In this document: positions 1 to 8,998 of the stretch, piece by piece | Layout: every line of letters starts with the position of its first letter | How positions within the stretch are numbered: position 1 is the first letter of the stretch | Origin: DASXQK01 sp963757155 | Lineage (GTDB): Bacteria; Pseudomonadota; Alphaproteobacteria; Dongiales; Dongiaceae | DNA length: 64,000 nucleotides | Assembly: GCA_963757155.1 (NCBI GenBank) | Contig: CAVWQS010000004.1 | Span: forward strand, 1-64,000 | Direction: 5' to 3' | Notes under the pieces: model-generated | What the model was told of the DNA's origin: nothing | Seen by the model: only the letters and a program-made list of their open reading frames with translations | The model's database searches: none | Position numbers and translations under genes: made by a program

Positions 1-561
1 GGCCACGCGCCGTTCCGCTTTGGCGTGGGTCGCATCGCAGCCATCGGCCGGGGCCACGCCGCCCTTGGTGCGGATGCGGGCGATGTAGCCGACCGACGCG
101 AAGGTCCCGCTGCCCGAGTGCGATTTGGCCCTCAGCAACAGCCAGGGGATCGAGCCCGGTTTCGGTGCGGGATTGGAGACCATCACCTCGCCCACGACCG
201 TGCTCCCGTCGCGCGCCTGCCAACTCGGCCCACCGAAATGCCGGCCGAACTCGGCTCCCGCACCGTCCAGCAGCGTGGCCTCTGGTGCCTTGAGGTGCCA
301 ACTGAAGCCGGAAGGCGATGCCTCGCAGGTATAAACCTGCGCCCCTGTGCCTCGCAGCTCGATCGCATTCCCAGCCGCATGGGTTGGACCAGCAAGGGCC
401 GGCCCGGCCGTCGCAATTTGCTGCATCCCCCTTCCATTGCCGAAATCGGACATCGCCCCATTTGCCGCCGCGCTGTCGTTGGGCAAAAGGCCCTGTGGCG
501 ACATTGTGAGAGGAGCCGCGGCGAGCGCCATTGCCGCGGCTAGAACCGACCTGACTGACAT
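1..561 (-). CDS. DUF3455 family secreted protein, 3' end cut by window edge
   Basis: The reading frame is open from an ATG at 561 to the window edge (187 codons, no stop), preceded by a GGGAGT ribosome-binding site. The first ~25 residues form a hydrophobic, Ala-rich signal-like segment. The middle carries the DUF3455 pattern: a YTCEA segment, SGFSWHLKAPEATLL, a GRHFGGPSWQ..DGS segment, and an IPWLLLRAKS..GSGTFASVGYIARIRTKGG stretch in which the C-terminal part of the family lies. Members are secreted proteins of unknown biochemical role found in soil bacteria. The C-terminus is missing only because the window starts here. Confidence 0.8.
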   Translation of the reverse strand, partial: MSVRSVLAAAMALAAAPLTMSPQGLLPNDSAAANGAMSDFGNGRGMQQIATAGPALAGPTHAAGNAIELRGTGAQVYTCEASPSGFSWHLKAPEATLLDGAGAEFGRHFGGPSWQARDGSTVVGEVMVSNPAPKPGSIPWLLLRAKSHSGSGTFASVGYIARIRTKGGVAPADGCDATHAKAERRVA

Positions 562-765
562 CGAGGACTCCCTTGCTGTTACGCCGCGCGGTCGCTGTCT
601 GCGCGGTCCCCGATCATGTAATCGGCTGTAGGATTCGGAGGTCGAGTTTTCGGTTACTGCCGTAACGCCGCGATCAGCTTCTCGTGATCGCAGCCCCAAT
701 CGCTCGCGGGCGCATCCCGCGGGATTTCAACCAGGGCGATAGTCGACCCGTAGGACTTTTTCTTT

Positions 766-1049
766 CGTCATTCCCGCTTTCGCGCTAGGCCATGTACATA
801 TCTCGTCGAGCGCCGCTGCTACTTTCTTCCCCCTCCCCCTGCGGGCCGAAGGCCCGCGCTTTGACGGGGGAGGGAAGGGGTGGGGCTGGCCATAGACTTA
901 ATATTGCAGCCGATGCAGCGATGACTCTTGATGATCCGCGGACGCGGATCTAACCCCCCGCCCTAGCCCTCCCCCGCAAGGGGGGAGGGGATACAAAGGG
1001 AACCCGGCTGGACTTGTATGTATGCCCTAGCGCGAAAGCGGGAATGACG
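766..1049. repeat. MITE-like composite element with 24-bp terminal inverted repeat
   Basis: Positions 766-789 are the exact reverse complement of 1026-1049 (CGTCATTCCCGC... / ...GCGGGAATGACG). About 10 further bases on the inner side match imperfectly. Between the arms are two G/C-tract hairpins (about 826-886 and 954-990). The second, CCCTCCCCCGCAAGGGGGGAG, recurs near 34.5 and 58.0 kb. There is no open frame encoding a transposase. The rest of the 562-1097 intergenic stretch holds no convincing gene. Confidence 0.6.
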
Positions 1050-1097
1050 AGAAGAGAGGATGTCGCTTCGCTTCGATCGGAGCGAACTTCTCGAGCC

Positions 1098-2612
1098 CTA
1101 ACGCGACTGCCCCTTAGCCTGGTGCTCGTGATGCGCGGCACCGATCTTGTCCAGGCTCATCCGCGTCGTCTCGATGCGGAAGATCCAGGTGACGGCCGCG
1201 CCCAGGAGCGAGGTGATGACCAGGATATGCAGCAGGGCCCGGGTCCCGATATCGGCCAAGAGGATGGGGAAGAGGAAGGCCGTCGTCACCGCGCCGATCT
1301 TGGCGAAGGCCGCGGCGAAGCCCGCGCCCAGGCCGCGGATGGCGGTGGGGAAGACCTCGCCGGCCAGCAGATAGGTCTGCGCATTGGGGCCGAGGTTGGT
1401 CATGAAGTTGAACAGCATGAAGCCCGCGAAGATCAGCAGGATATGGACATTGCCGTCGAAGCGCGTCGCGAAGGAAGCGAGCAGGAGCCCCGCGGCGCAA
1501 CCGATGAAGCCGAAGCCCTGCAGGGTGATCCGGCTGACCTTGTCGGCGAGCAGCACGGCCGCGATCACCCCGATCAGCAGCAAAACATCAATGAAGGCCG
1601 CGCCCTTGGCCGCCAGCATATCGTTGTGGATGAGATCGGTGAGATTGCGGGCATGGACGGGCTCATGCCCGAGGGAGGCGGCGAGGATGGTCGGGGTAAA
1701 GATGCCGATGCCATAGGTGCCGAGATCCTGCAGGAACCAGGGCACCGCTGCCAGGATCGTCGCCCGCCGGTTGCTCCGGTTGAAGAGAATCGCAAAGCGG
1801 GCGAGAGGCGGGCCATGGGGCAAATGGTGCCGGGGGCCGGGACTCAGTTTGACACTGCGTGGATAGGGCGGCTGGCGCCGCAGCAGGGTCGCCGTCGTCT
1901 GCTCGGCCTCCTCGATCCGGCCGCGGGAAAGCTGCCATGACGCGCTTTCCAGCACGAAGAAGCGCCCGATGGTCACGAGAAGAGCAGGGATGATGGCGGT
2001 CGCATACATCCAGCGCCAGGCGCCGAGATCGGGGATGTTGTGCAGCACCACATAGCCGACGGCGGTGCCGAGGAGCACGCCCAGGGCCTGGAAGCCGAAG
2101 GCGCTCAGCACCAGCCGCCCCCTGAGATTGCTGGGTGTGCTCTCCGAGATCATGAGATGGGCGGTCGGATAGTCGCAGCCCAGCGCCAGTCCGATTCCGA
2201 ACAGGAAGACGATCAACCAGGGGAGGCTGGGGCTGGCGGTCAGCAATATCAGGAACACGACGAAGATGATCATCTCGCCGATGAAGAGGAGCTTGCGGCC
2301 GAAATAATCGGCGAGCCCGCCGAGCGCGATGGCGCCGATCAATATGCCGAACACCGTCGCCGAGCTGACGAGGCCATGCTCGGCCGCCGTCATGTTGAAC
2401 TCGCGCGCGATCAGGGGTGTGGCCACCCCGGTCATGAAGACGACCAGCCCCTCGAAGAATTTGCCCGCGGCGGCGAGGCCCCAGATGCGCCATTGCATCG
2501 CCGTCATGGGTGTCGAGGCGACGGCTGTCCCGTCGGCCCAGACCGGCCTTTCGTCGATGTAATCCTGGACGGATCGCCCGATGTCTTCGCGCGGGGGCTC
2601 GGCAGCCGTCAT
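1098..2612 (-). CDS. MFS transporter (metabolite:H+ symporter type)
   Basis: A twelve-helix major facilitator carrier of the inner membrane (504 residues from the chosen start). The first half shows motif A as GGLADYFGRKLLFIG between helices 2 and 3, then GCDYPTAHLMISESTPSNLRGRL in the 4-5 region, typical of sugar/aromatic-acid-type symporters. The second half has GEVFPTAIRGLGAG, the equivalent motif before the last helices. The ATG at 2612 is preferred over the one at 2636 because GAGGGGACC precedes it and the upstream ATG lies inside a perfect hairpin. The substrate cannot be read from the sequence. It lies just downstream of bioY in the same direction. Confidence 0.85.
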   Translation of the reverse strand: MTAAEPPREDIGRSVQDYIDERPVWADGTAVASTPMTAMQWRIWGLAAAGKFFEGLVVFMTGVATPLIAREFNMTAAEHGLVSSATVFGILIGAIALGGLADYFGRKLLFIGEMIIFVVFLILLTASPSLPWLIVFLFGIGLALGCDYPTAHLMISESTPSNLRGRLVLSAFGFQALGVLLGTAVGYVVLHNIPDLGAWRWMYATAIIPALLVTIGRFFVLESASWQLSRGRIEEAEQTTATLLRRQPPYPRSVKLSPGPRHHLPHGPPLARFAILFNRSNRRATILAAVPWFLQDLGTYGIGIFTPTILAASLGHEPVHARNLTDLIHNDMLAAKGAAFIDVLLLIGVIAAVLLADKVSRITLQGFGFIGCAAGLLLASFATRFDGNVHILLIFAGFMLFNFMTNLGPNAQTYLLAGEVFPTAIRGLGAGFAAAFAKIGAVTTAFLFPILLADIGTRALLHILVITSLLGAAVTWIFRIETTRMSLDKIGAAHHEHQAKGQSR

Positions 2613-2634
2613 GGTCGGTCCCCTCGCGTCATCC

Positions 2635-2661
2635 AACCGGCGCCGGGAGCCGGCGCCGGTT
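2635..2661 (-). terminator. Perfect 12-bp-stem hairpin between bioY and the MFS gene
   Basis: AACCGGCGCCGG, loop GAG, then its exact complement CCGGCGCCGGTT. It starts 18 bases beyond the bioY stop codon and ends 22 bases before the MFS start. No T-run follows on the minus strand, so it may be an attenuator or mRNA-stability stem rather than a full terminator. Confidence 0.5.
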
Positions 2662-2679
2662 CGTTCGAAGGCCCGCCGC

Positions 2680-3282
2680 TCAGCTTTGGCGGCGGAGCCC
2701 CTGCCAGATCGCCGGCAGGCCGCAGGCCCCCAGCACGATCTTCAGCGCATCGCCCAGGAGGAAGGGCATCAGGCCGTATTTGACCGCATCGGCCGCGCCG
2801 ATCTGGAAGGCGAGCCAGGCGAGGCCCATGGCATAGATGACGAGATTGCCGATGACCATGGCCGCGGCCGCCGACCAGAGGTTGCGGTCCCAGCCGCGCT
2901 CGGCAAGCCGGCCGCAGACGCCCGCCGCCACCACGAAGCCGAAGAGATAGCCGGCCGTCGGACCGTAGAGATTGTGGAATCCGGCGCCTTCGCTCCAGCC
3001 GCCGGCGAAGACCGGCAGGCCGATGGCGCCTTCCACGAGATAAAGGGCCATGGTGGCGACACCCAGCCGCCAGCCATAGGCGACGCCCAGGACCAGCACC
3101 ACCAGGGTCTGCATGGTCACCGGCACGGGGTAGAGCGGAATCTGGATCTTGGCCGAGAGCCAGAGCAGGACGGTGCCGCCCAGCGCCAAAGCCGCATTGC
3201 GCAGGGCCGGGGACATCCTGGCCTGGGGCCAGAGCACCGCCGCCAAGGTCGGCCGGTCGTCGGTCAGGTGAAGCAGGGACAT
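2680..3282 (-). CDS. bioY: Biotin transporter BioY
   Basis: A 200-residue integral membrane protein, the S (substrate-binding) component of an ECF-type biotin importer. Diagnostic features are PLYPVPVTMQTLVVLVLG in the first third, the YLVEGAIGLPVFAGG segment, and the GPTAGYLFGFVVAA helix start, all characteristic of BioY. GGAGA lies 6 bases before the ATG. No ATPase or EcfT partner is adjacent, so it either acts alone (as reported for some BioY proteins) or uses a shared module elsewhere. Confidence 0.95.
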   Translation of the reverse strand: MSLLHLTDDRPTLAAVLWPQARMSPALRNAALALGGTVLLWLSAKIQIPLYPVPVTMQTLVVLVLGVAYGWRLGVATMALYLVEGAIGLPVFAGGWSEGAGFHNLYGPTAGYLFGFVVAAGVCGRLAERGWDRNLWSAAAAMVIGNLVIYAMGLAWLAFQIGAADAVKYGLMPFLLGDALKIVLGACGLPAIWQGLRRQS

Positions 3283-3295
3283 GTGAAGCTCTCCT

Positions 3296-3307
3296 CAGAA
3301 CGTTCTG
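3296..3307. promoter_or_regulatory. 12-bp palindrome before bioY, possible operator
   Basis: CAGAACGTTCTG is a perfect palindrome 14 bases upstream of the bioY start, overlapping or next to where its Shine-Dalgarno region begins. It does not resemble the BioR box (TTATnnATAA type) expected for alphaproteobacterial biotin genes, so any regulatory role is speculative. The remainder of 3283-3620 contains a partial GCGGGAATGACG repeat (about 3489-3500) and no gene. Confidence 0.25.
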
Positions 3308-3620
3308 GATTCAGTTGTTCAGCAAAGCCAGCGGGTGGCAATCCGGCCCGGGCACCCCAAGTCACTCCCCCCTACGAAGATCCCCCGCACATTTGCAGAT
3401 TTCGGGCGATTTTCAAACCTCACTTCTCGCCGGCCGCCCACACCGGGGCAATCGCATCTGACGACTTCAAGCCTCGCTCTACCCTTTCGCGGGAATGACG
3501 GCGAAAAAAAGTGCCTCTTTCCCAGCTTCGATTGCCCTGCGCCACACCCCGGACAGGAACATCGCCCCGGGCATGGCGTTAGTTCTGAAGCCGTTCTCAA
3601 GAGATTTTCGGGGAAGAACA

Positions 3621-4652
3621 ATGCCGGCAAACGCCTGGTTGCTCATCAAGGAGACCGTGACCTCCTTCATCGAGGATGAGGCGCTCAGCCGCGGCGCCGC
3701 CATCTCGTTCTATACCGTCACCTCGATCGCGCCCGTTCTATACATCGTGGTTGCCATCGCCGGGCTGGCCTTTGGCCAGGACGCTGCCCGGGGGGCGATC
3801 GCCGACCAGGTCAGCGGTCTGATGGGCAAGGAGAGCGCGGATCTGTTGCAAAACGCCATCAAGAGCGCGGCCGATACCTCGTCCGGCGTCCTCGCGACGG
3901 TGGTGGGACTCGTGACCCTGGTGGTGGCGGCCTCGGGGGTCTTCGGGGAGATGCAATCGGCCCTGAACGCCTTCTGGAAGGTAGAGCCCAGAGGGACAAC
4001 CGTCTCCCGGCTGATCCGTGCGCGTGCGGCGAGCCTGGGGCTCGTCGCCGCCTTGGGCTTTCTGCTTCTGGTCTCCCTGGTGATCAGCGCGGGATTGTCC
4101 GCCCTCGGCAACTACATCAACGCTTTTCTGCCCTTCGCCGATTTCATCCTGGAGGGGTTGAATTTTCTGATCTCCTTCGTCCTGATCTCGGTCCTCTTCG
4201 CCGCGATCTACAAGGTATTGCCCGACAAGCGCCTGGCGTGGCGAGACGTCCTTGTGGGGGCCGTCGCCACGGCCTTGCTGTTCACCCTGGGGAAATTCCT
4301 GATCGGTCTCTATATCGGCAGCAGCGCCATTGCCTCCAGCTATGGCGCGGCGGGCGCCCTCATCCTGGTGCTGTTGTGGGTCTATTATTCCGCGCAGATA
4401 TTCCTGCTGGGGGCGGAGTTCACCAAAGTCTATGCCAGCCATCGCGGTAGCCATCGGCCGGGCCTGAAGGCTTTCGCATCCGGGCGCGGCCCTCGCTCGC
4501 CCGCACACGCCAGCCAATCGGTGCCGGCAGCCGAAGCGGCACTTCCGGCAATGCCACGCGAAGACGCCGAAGCCCGCGTCTTCCTGTGGAATTTCGCCCT
4601 GGGAACGCTGCTGATCGGCGCCCTCTTGCCGATCCTGCGCCGCCCTCGCTAA
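3621..4652 (+). CDS. YihY/virulence factor BrkB family membrane protein
   Basis: Inner-membrane protein of 343 residues with about six transmembrane segments. It shows the family's N-terminal pattern (FIEDEALSRGAAISFYTVTSIAPVLYIVVAIAG) and the later YKVLPDKRLAWRDVLVGA and YGAAGALILVLLWVYYSAQIFLLGAEFTKVYA motifs. The start at 3621 is chosen over the one at 3495 because GGGGAAGAACA precedes it and the upstream stretch is repeat-derived and not family-like. A variable hydrophilic linker and one last C-terminal helix follow. The biochemical function of the family is not established. Confidence 0.9.
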   Translation: MPANAWLLIKETVTSFIEDEALSRGAAISFYTVTSIAPVLYIVVAIAGLAFGQDAARGAIADQVSGLMGKESADLLQNAIKSAADTSSGVLATVVGLVTLVVAASGVFGEMQSALNAFWKVEPRGTTVSRLIRARAASLGLVAALGFLLLVSLVISAGLSALGNYINAFLPFADFILEGLNFLISFVLISVLFAAIYKVLPDKRLAWRDVLVGAVATALLFTLGKFLIGLYIGSSAIASSYGAAGALILVLLWVYYSAQIFLLGAEFTKVYASHRGSHRPGLKAFASGRGPRSPAHASQSVPAAEAALPAMPREDAEARVFLWNFALGTLLIGALLPILRRPR

Positions 4653-4742
4653 GGGGCCTTCGCCCGGCCGCCCGCGGACCGCTTGACCGCGGGCGGGCGC
4701 TCAGGGAAAGTGCCGCCCAGCTTTCCCTGGGGAGGAATGACC

Positions 4743-6025
4743 ATGGCGACGAATGCGGAGCTGCTGGATCGGCGTAACAAGGCCGTAGCCCGGGGCGTGG
4801 CCAGCGCCACCGGCGTCTACGCCGCGCGGGCGGAGAACGCCGAGATCTGGGATGTCGAGGGCAAGCGCTATATCGACTTCGCCGGCGGCATCGCGGTGCT
4901 CAATACCGGCCACCGCCACCCCAAGGTGATGGCCGCGGCGCGCGAGCAGCTCGAGCGCTTCACCCATACGGCCTTCCAGGTGCTGGCCTATGAGCCCTAT
5001 ATCGCGCTCTGCGAGCGGCTCAACAAGCTCGCCCCCTTCAAGGGCCCGGCCAAGACCGTGCTCTTCACCACCGGGGCCGAGGCGACGGAGAACGCCATCA
5101 AGATCGCCCGCGCCGCCACCAAGCGCACCGGCGTCATCGCCTTCAGCGGCGCCTTTCATGGCCGCACCTTGCTGACCATGGCGATGACCGGCAAGACGCT
5201 CCCCTATAAGAAGAACTTCGGGCCGATGCCGGCGGAGGTCTTCCATGTGCCCTTCCCGATCGAGCATCACGGGGTGACGGTCGAGGATTCCCTGAAGGCC
5301 CTGCAATTCCTGTTCAAGGCCGATATCGAGCCGAGCCGGGTCGCGGCCATCATCATCGAGCCGGTGCAGGGCGAGGGCGGGTTCTACATCGCCCCGGACG
5401 AGCTGCTGCTGGCGCTGCGCCGGCTCTGCGACGAGCATGGCATCCTGCTGATCTCCGATGAGGTGCAGTCGGGCTTCGCGCGCACCGGCAAGATGTTCGG
5501 CATCGAGCATTCCGGTGTCGAGCCCGATATCATCGCCATCGCCAAATCGCTGGCGGGTGGCCTGCCGCTCTCCGGCGTGATCGGCAAGGCGGCGGTCATG
5601 GATGCGGCGGAGCCGGGCGGGCTCGGCGGCACCTATGGCGGCAATCCGGTCGCCTGCGCCGCGGCGCTGGCCGTGCTCGACGTCATCGAGCAGGAGAAGC
5701 TGCTGCAGCGGGCCGACGCCGTGGGTGCCCGCATCAAGGCGAAGCTCGAGAAGATGTCGCGGAGCAATACCTTGATGCCCATGGCCGCGATCCGGGGTCC
5801 CGGCGCCATGGTGGGATTCGAGATCGTCAAGGAGCGCGGCGGCTTCGTGCCCGATCCGGAGGCGACCAAGCTGCTGACCGAGCGCGCCTCGCGCTGGGGC
5901 TGGTCGTGCTCTCCTGCGGCGTCTACGGCAATGTCATCCGCATCCTGGTGCCGCTGACCGCCGCCGATGCGGTCATCGACGAGGGCATGGACCTGCTGGA
6001 GCAGGCGATGAAGGTGGCGGCGTAG
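4743..6025 (+). CDS. gabT: 4-aminobutyrate (or beta-alanine) aminotransferase, frameshift near 5895
   Basis: PLP-dependent class III omega-aminotransferase that transfers the amino group of 4-aminobutyrate or related omega-amino acids to 2-oxoglutarate. It shows TTGAEATENAIKIARAAT for the phosphate-binding loop, the SDEVQSGFARTG aspartate motif, and K268 (AIAKSLAGG) as the probable Schiff-base lysine. The start at 4743 fits the GGGGAGG site 7 bases upstream. After ...LLTERAS the frame derails and hits a stop at 5957. Shifting frame at about 5895 restores LGLVVLSCGVYGNVIRILVPLT and a normal end at 6025. This is likely a one-base sequencing loss rather than a truncation. A beta-alanine role would fit the pyrimidine genes in the window but is inference. 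Confidence 0.85.
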
Positions 6026-6040
6026 GTAACCCGCGGCGGC

Positions 6041-7369
6041 TTATAGCCGGTCGTAGCGCCCGAGCCAGCCGAGCGCGAGCCGCGCCTCCTCGATGGGCGC
6101 GGCCGCCAACAGGCCGAAGCTCGCCTTGGCAATGAGGCATCGGCCGCGGGCCGAGCGATCCGCCGGCGGCAGCAGTACGCCGTCGGCAGCGACCAGCGCT
6201 CGAGCTTCTTCCATGACCCGGCGCCCCGCGAGCTCCTGTCCTTCCGAAGACCCGCGAGCGTGCCACTTGGATGCGTTGGCGGATCGGATAAGGGCTACGA
6301 ACACCGGTGCATGTTCCGGCAGCATATAACTGGGAACCCTCCCCGGCGCGACGAAGGTCTTCGCTTCGAGGAAATTGTAGCAGGCGCTCCAATTGGACAG
6401 CCTGGACCAGGTGAGCGAGCTGGTGATGCACAGAATCGATATAGCTCGCCAGGGTGCTGTCCTCGGCTGCAGCGACGGCATCGGCCGAAATCACGCTCAT
6501 CATGGTGCTGGCGCTATAGTCGAAGAGGTCGAGGTCCCTGCGCCGGGCGGTTTCGTAAAGGGTGTTCGCGTAGTGGTCCACGACGAACGTCAGCCTGCGA
6601 AGCGATGGCGCGATAGACCGTCGGAATTGATTCTGAAGCCCAGGCGCGCCGCGTGACCATCCTTTCCACCCATAGCCATTTTGCCTGGTTCAGGGTCACG
6701 GGGGCATCGCCGTCGAGCAAACCTGTCAGAAGGTTCTCCTCGGCGAGTTGAATGGCCGAGATCGCCGCGACATCGTTCGGACCGGCGCGCTCCATATCGG
6801 CGATGATCCAGCCCGGGAACGTGATGATCCGTCATGAATCCCTCGATGAACTTCACGCCGGCGCTCGACGCCCGAGCGAACGTCCCATCGCGGTTGGGCA
6901 GCAAGTCCACGGGAATATGGAATCCAAACGCCATGTCCCAGTCGGCGTATCGCTTGTGTGCCGCGAGGAGGACCAGGATACAGGCGCTGTTGCAGGTCTC
7001 GCGGGCGACCACGTCGGTGCCGCTCTTCTCAACGAGCGAGGCGATCTCCACCGCTTCTTTGACCCACCCGCCCGGGCTCGTGATGACGATCCGGCGGGCC
7101 GTCGGTTCCTGAGCCAGGAGATGAAGCAGTTTGTCGGCAAGACCCGGGCCTATCGAGCCTCGGATGTAGATTTCCGATCGGGCGGCGATCCATCGAATGG
7201 TGAAATCGGACATGCGCTGACGCTCGACGGCTTCGCGATACTCAAAGCTCGCCCACGCGGCGGCTACCAGTCCGACCGGCAACAGGCCGATCACCCCCAC
7301 CACGCAGGCGATCTTGAGGACGGGCCACCGCCAGAGCCAATGAGATGCTCTTTTGCGCGGCAGCGCCAT
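6041..7369 (-). pseudogene. ClpP-like membrane-anchored protein, three frameshifts
   Basis: From an ATG at 7369 the frame encodes a transmembrane helix (KIACVVGVIGLLPVGLVAAAW) and then a ClpP/crotonase-like fold. The fold contains IYIRGSIGPG, IVITSPGGWVKEAVEIASLV and CNSACILVLLAAHKR, resembling the COG3904 type of predicted periplasmic proteins. Conserved-looking coding then jumps frame three times: near 6830 (into PGWIIADMERAGPNDV), near 6595 (into FVVDHYANTLYETARRRDLD) and near 6390 (into YNFLEAKTFVAPG). It ends at a stop at 6041. Each jump reads as one extra base. The C-terminal ~200 residues match nothing I recognise. It could be an intact ~440-residue gene in a poorly sequenced stretch or a decaying gene. 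Confidence 0.5.
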
Positions 7370-7551
7370 AGCGCCACCACGCGACGATCGCGGCCAGAGC
7401 CAGGCCCAGCGTGGCGACGATGGCAGCGGCAAAGGCAGGCCAGTCCAGAGCGGCGATACCCAATCCTCATTGTCGCGAAGCAGGCGTAGGAAAACCCGCC
7501 CACGCCGCAACTGGCGAGGGTGTAGGACAAAGCTCGGATGGGGCTGGGCAT
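7356..7551 (-). pseudogene. Short two-helix membrane segment, frameshifted, possibly the 5' part of the ClpP-like gene
   Basis: From an ATG at 7551 the frame reads IRALSYTLASCGVGGFSYACFATM (helix-like). A one-base jump near 7460 then gives WPAFAAAIVATLGLALAAIVAWW (a strong helix), running into the start region of the ClpP-like gene. The two jumps needed to join it to that gene are in the same direction as the others there. Either this is a small separate membrane ORF or the ClpP-like protein begins here (a TTG at 7617 is also possible) with three N-terminal helices. There is no family assignment. Confidence 0.3.
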
Positions 7552-7699
7552 AACGGGCGCGCCCAGCGGAACGGCCACCGGCTTAGTTGCTTCGATGCCC
7601 TGAGGCTCCCCCTCCAATTGCTCTCCCCCCGAAGACGCTTGGTCCGAGACGCAGGTTAGCCCGGAGGCGCGGTCCGCGAAACCGCGATCCCGAAATCGC

Positions 7700-8897
7700 C
7701 TACTTCTTCGCGCCCTCGGCGATCCAGCGGCCGATGAGCATGCGCTCCTCCGCGTGTCATGCCGGTCTTGTTGCCCAGCGGCATGGCCCGCGTCAGCACG
7801 GCCATGCGGTAGATCACGGGCGCGTAGCGCTGGATCTCCTCCGGCGTGTCGAAGGCGATGCCCTTGGGCGGGGCCCTATAGCCGGGATCGGTCGGATGAG
7901 CGGAATGGCAGGCCTGGCAGCGCTGCTGGAAGATGGGCTGCACCTGGGCCATCGTGACGGGCGGCGCATCGGCCGGCAGCGACGGGCTGGAGAAATTCAT
8001 GGTGCTGACGATCATGACCACGGCCAGCACCGCCGCCGCAGGGAGGACCCAGTCCAGCCACCAGGCGGTGACGCCATGGTCCTTCGAATTGATGTAGTGG
8101 CGCACCAGCCCGCCCAGCACCAGCACGCCCGCGACATAGACCCAATTGTCCGCACGGGCATAGAGCATGGGGTAGTGGTTGCTCAGCATCATGAGCACGA
8201 CGGGCAGGGTCAGGTAGTTGTTGTGCAGGGAGCGCTGCTTGGCCTGTTGCCCCAAGGCAGGATCAGGGGTGCGGCCGGCGATCAGATCGGCCACGACCTT
8301 CTTCTGATTGGGGATGATGATGAAGAAGACATTGGCGCTCATGATGGTGCCCAGCAGCGCGCCGACATGGAGGAAGGCGGCGCGCCCGCTGAAGACCTGG
8401 GCGAAGGCATAGGCCGCGCCCACGGCGAGGATGAAGACGGCCAGCGCCAGCGGCCCGGTCTTTTGACCGATCGGAGAGCGGCAGAGGGCGTCGTAGCAGA
8501 TCCAGCCCGCCGCCAGGCTGCCCATGCTGATGGCGATGGCGGCGGCGGGGGAGAGCGCCAGCACCGCGGGATCGATCAGGAATTCGCTGGCCCCGAGATA
8601 ATAGACCACGGCCAGGAGCAGGAAGCCGCTGACCCAGGTGAAATAGGCCTCATATTTGAACCAGTGCAGCTCCTTCGGCAGGGCTGCCGGCGCCACCATG
8701 AACTTGCGCGCGTGATAGAAGCCGCCGCCATGGACCATCCAGCTGCCGCCGGAGACGCCCTCGGCTTGGCCTTCCTCGCGGCGCAGGCTGGCGTCGAGCC
8801 AGATGAAATGGAAGGAGGTGCCGATCCAGGCGATGCCCAGCATCACATGGCCCCAGCGCAGCAGCAGGTTCACCCAATCCCAGGCATCGGCTCCCAT
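7700..8897 (-). CDS. puuD: Urate hydroxylase PuuD (membrane urate oxidase with cytochrome c domain), frameshift near 7751
   Basis: Oxidises urate to 5-hydroxyisourate at the inner membrane, passing electrons to its own cytochrome c domain. The N-terminal ~300 residues carry about eight helices, beginning NLLLRWGHVMLGIAWIGTSFHFIWLD, with conserved histidines (GGGFYHARK, LHNNYLTLPVVLMMLSNHYP). The C-terminal domain has the haem motif CQACH and a Met-ligand region AMPLGNKTGMT. One extra base near 7751 derails the last ~20 residues; in the corrected frame the protein ends EERMLIGRWIAEGAKK at 7700-7702. It is divergent from a LysR regulator. Its product feeds HiuH and UraD encoded at 22-24 kb. Confidence 0.93.
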
Positions 8898-8950
8898 GCG
8901 CCCAGCATGGGGTTTTTTCGATTATCGCGCCTTGTGTTATGACTAGAATC

Positions 8951-8973
8951 ATTATCAAGGATTTCTAGATAAT
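8951..8973. promoter_or_regulatory. LysR-type operator in the puuD/lysR divergent promoter
   Basis: ATTATC, 11 bases, GATAAT is a perfect inverted repeat. It matches the T-N11-A geometry bound by LysR-family regulators. It lies 26 bases before the lysR start and 54 before the puuD start, so it could serve autoregulation and control of puuD. Confidence 0.7.
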
Positions 8974-8998
8974 CGGGATTCGAGATGGGGGGCCCTTT

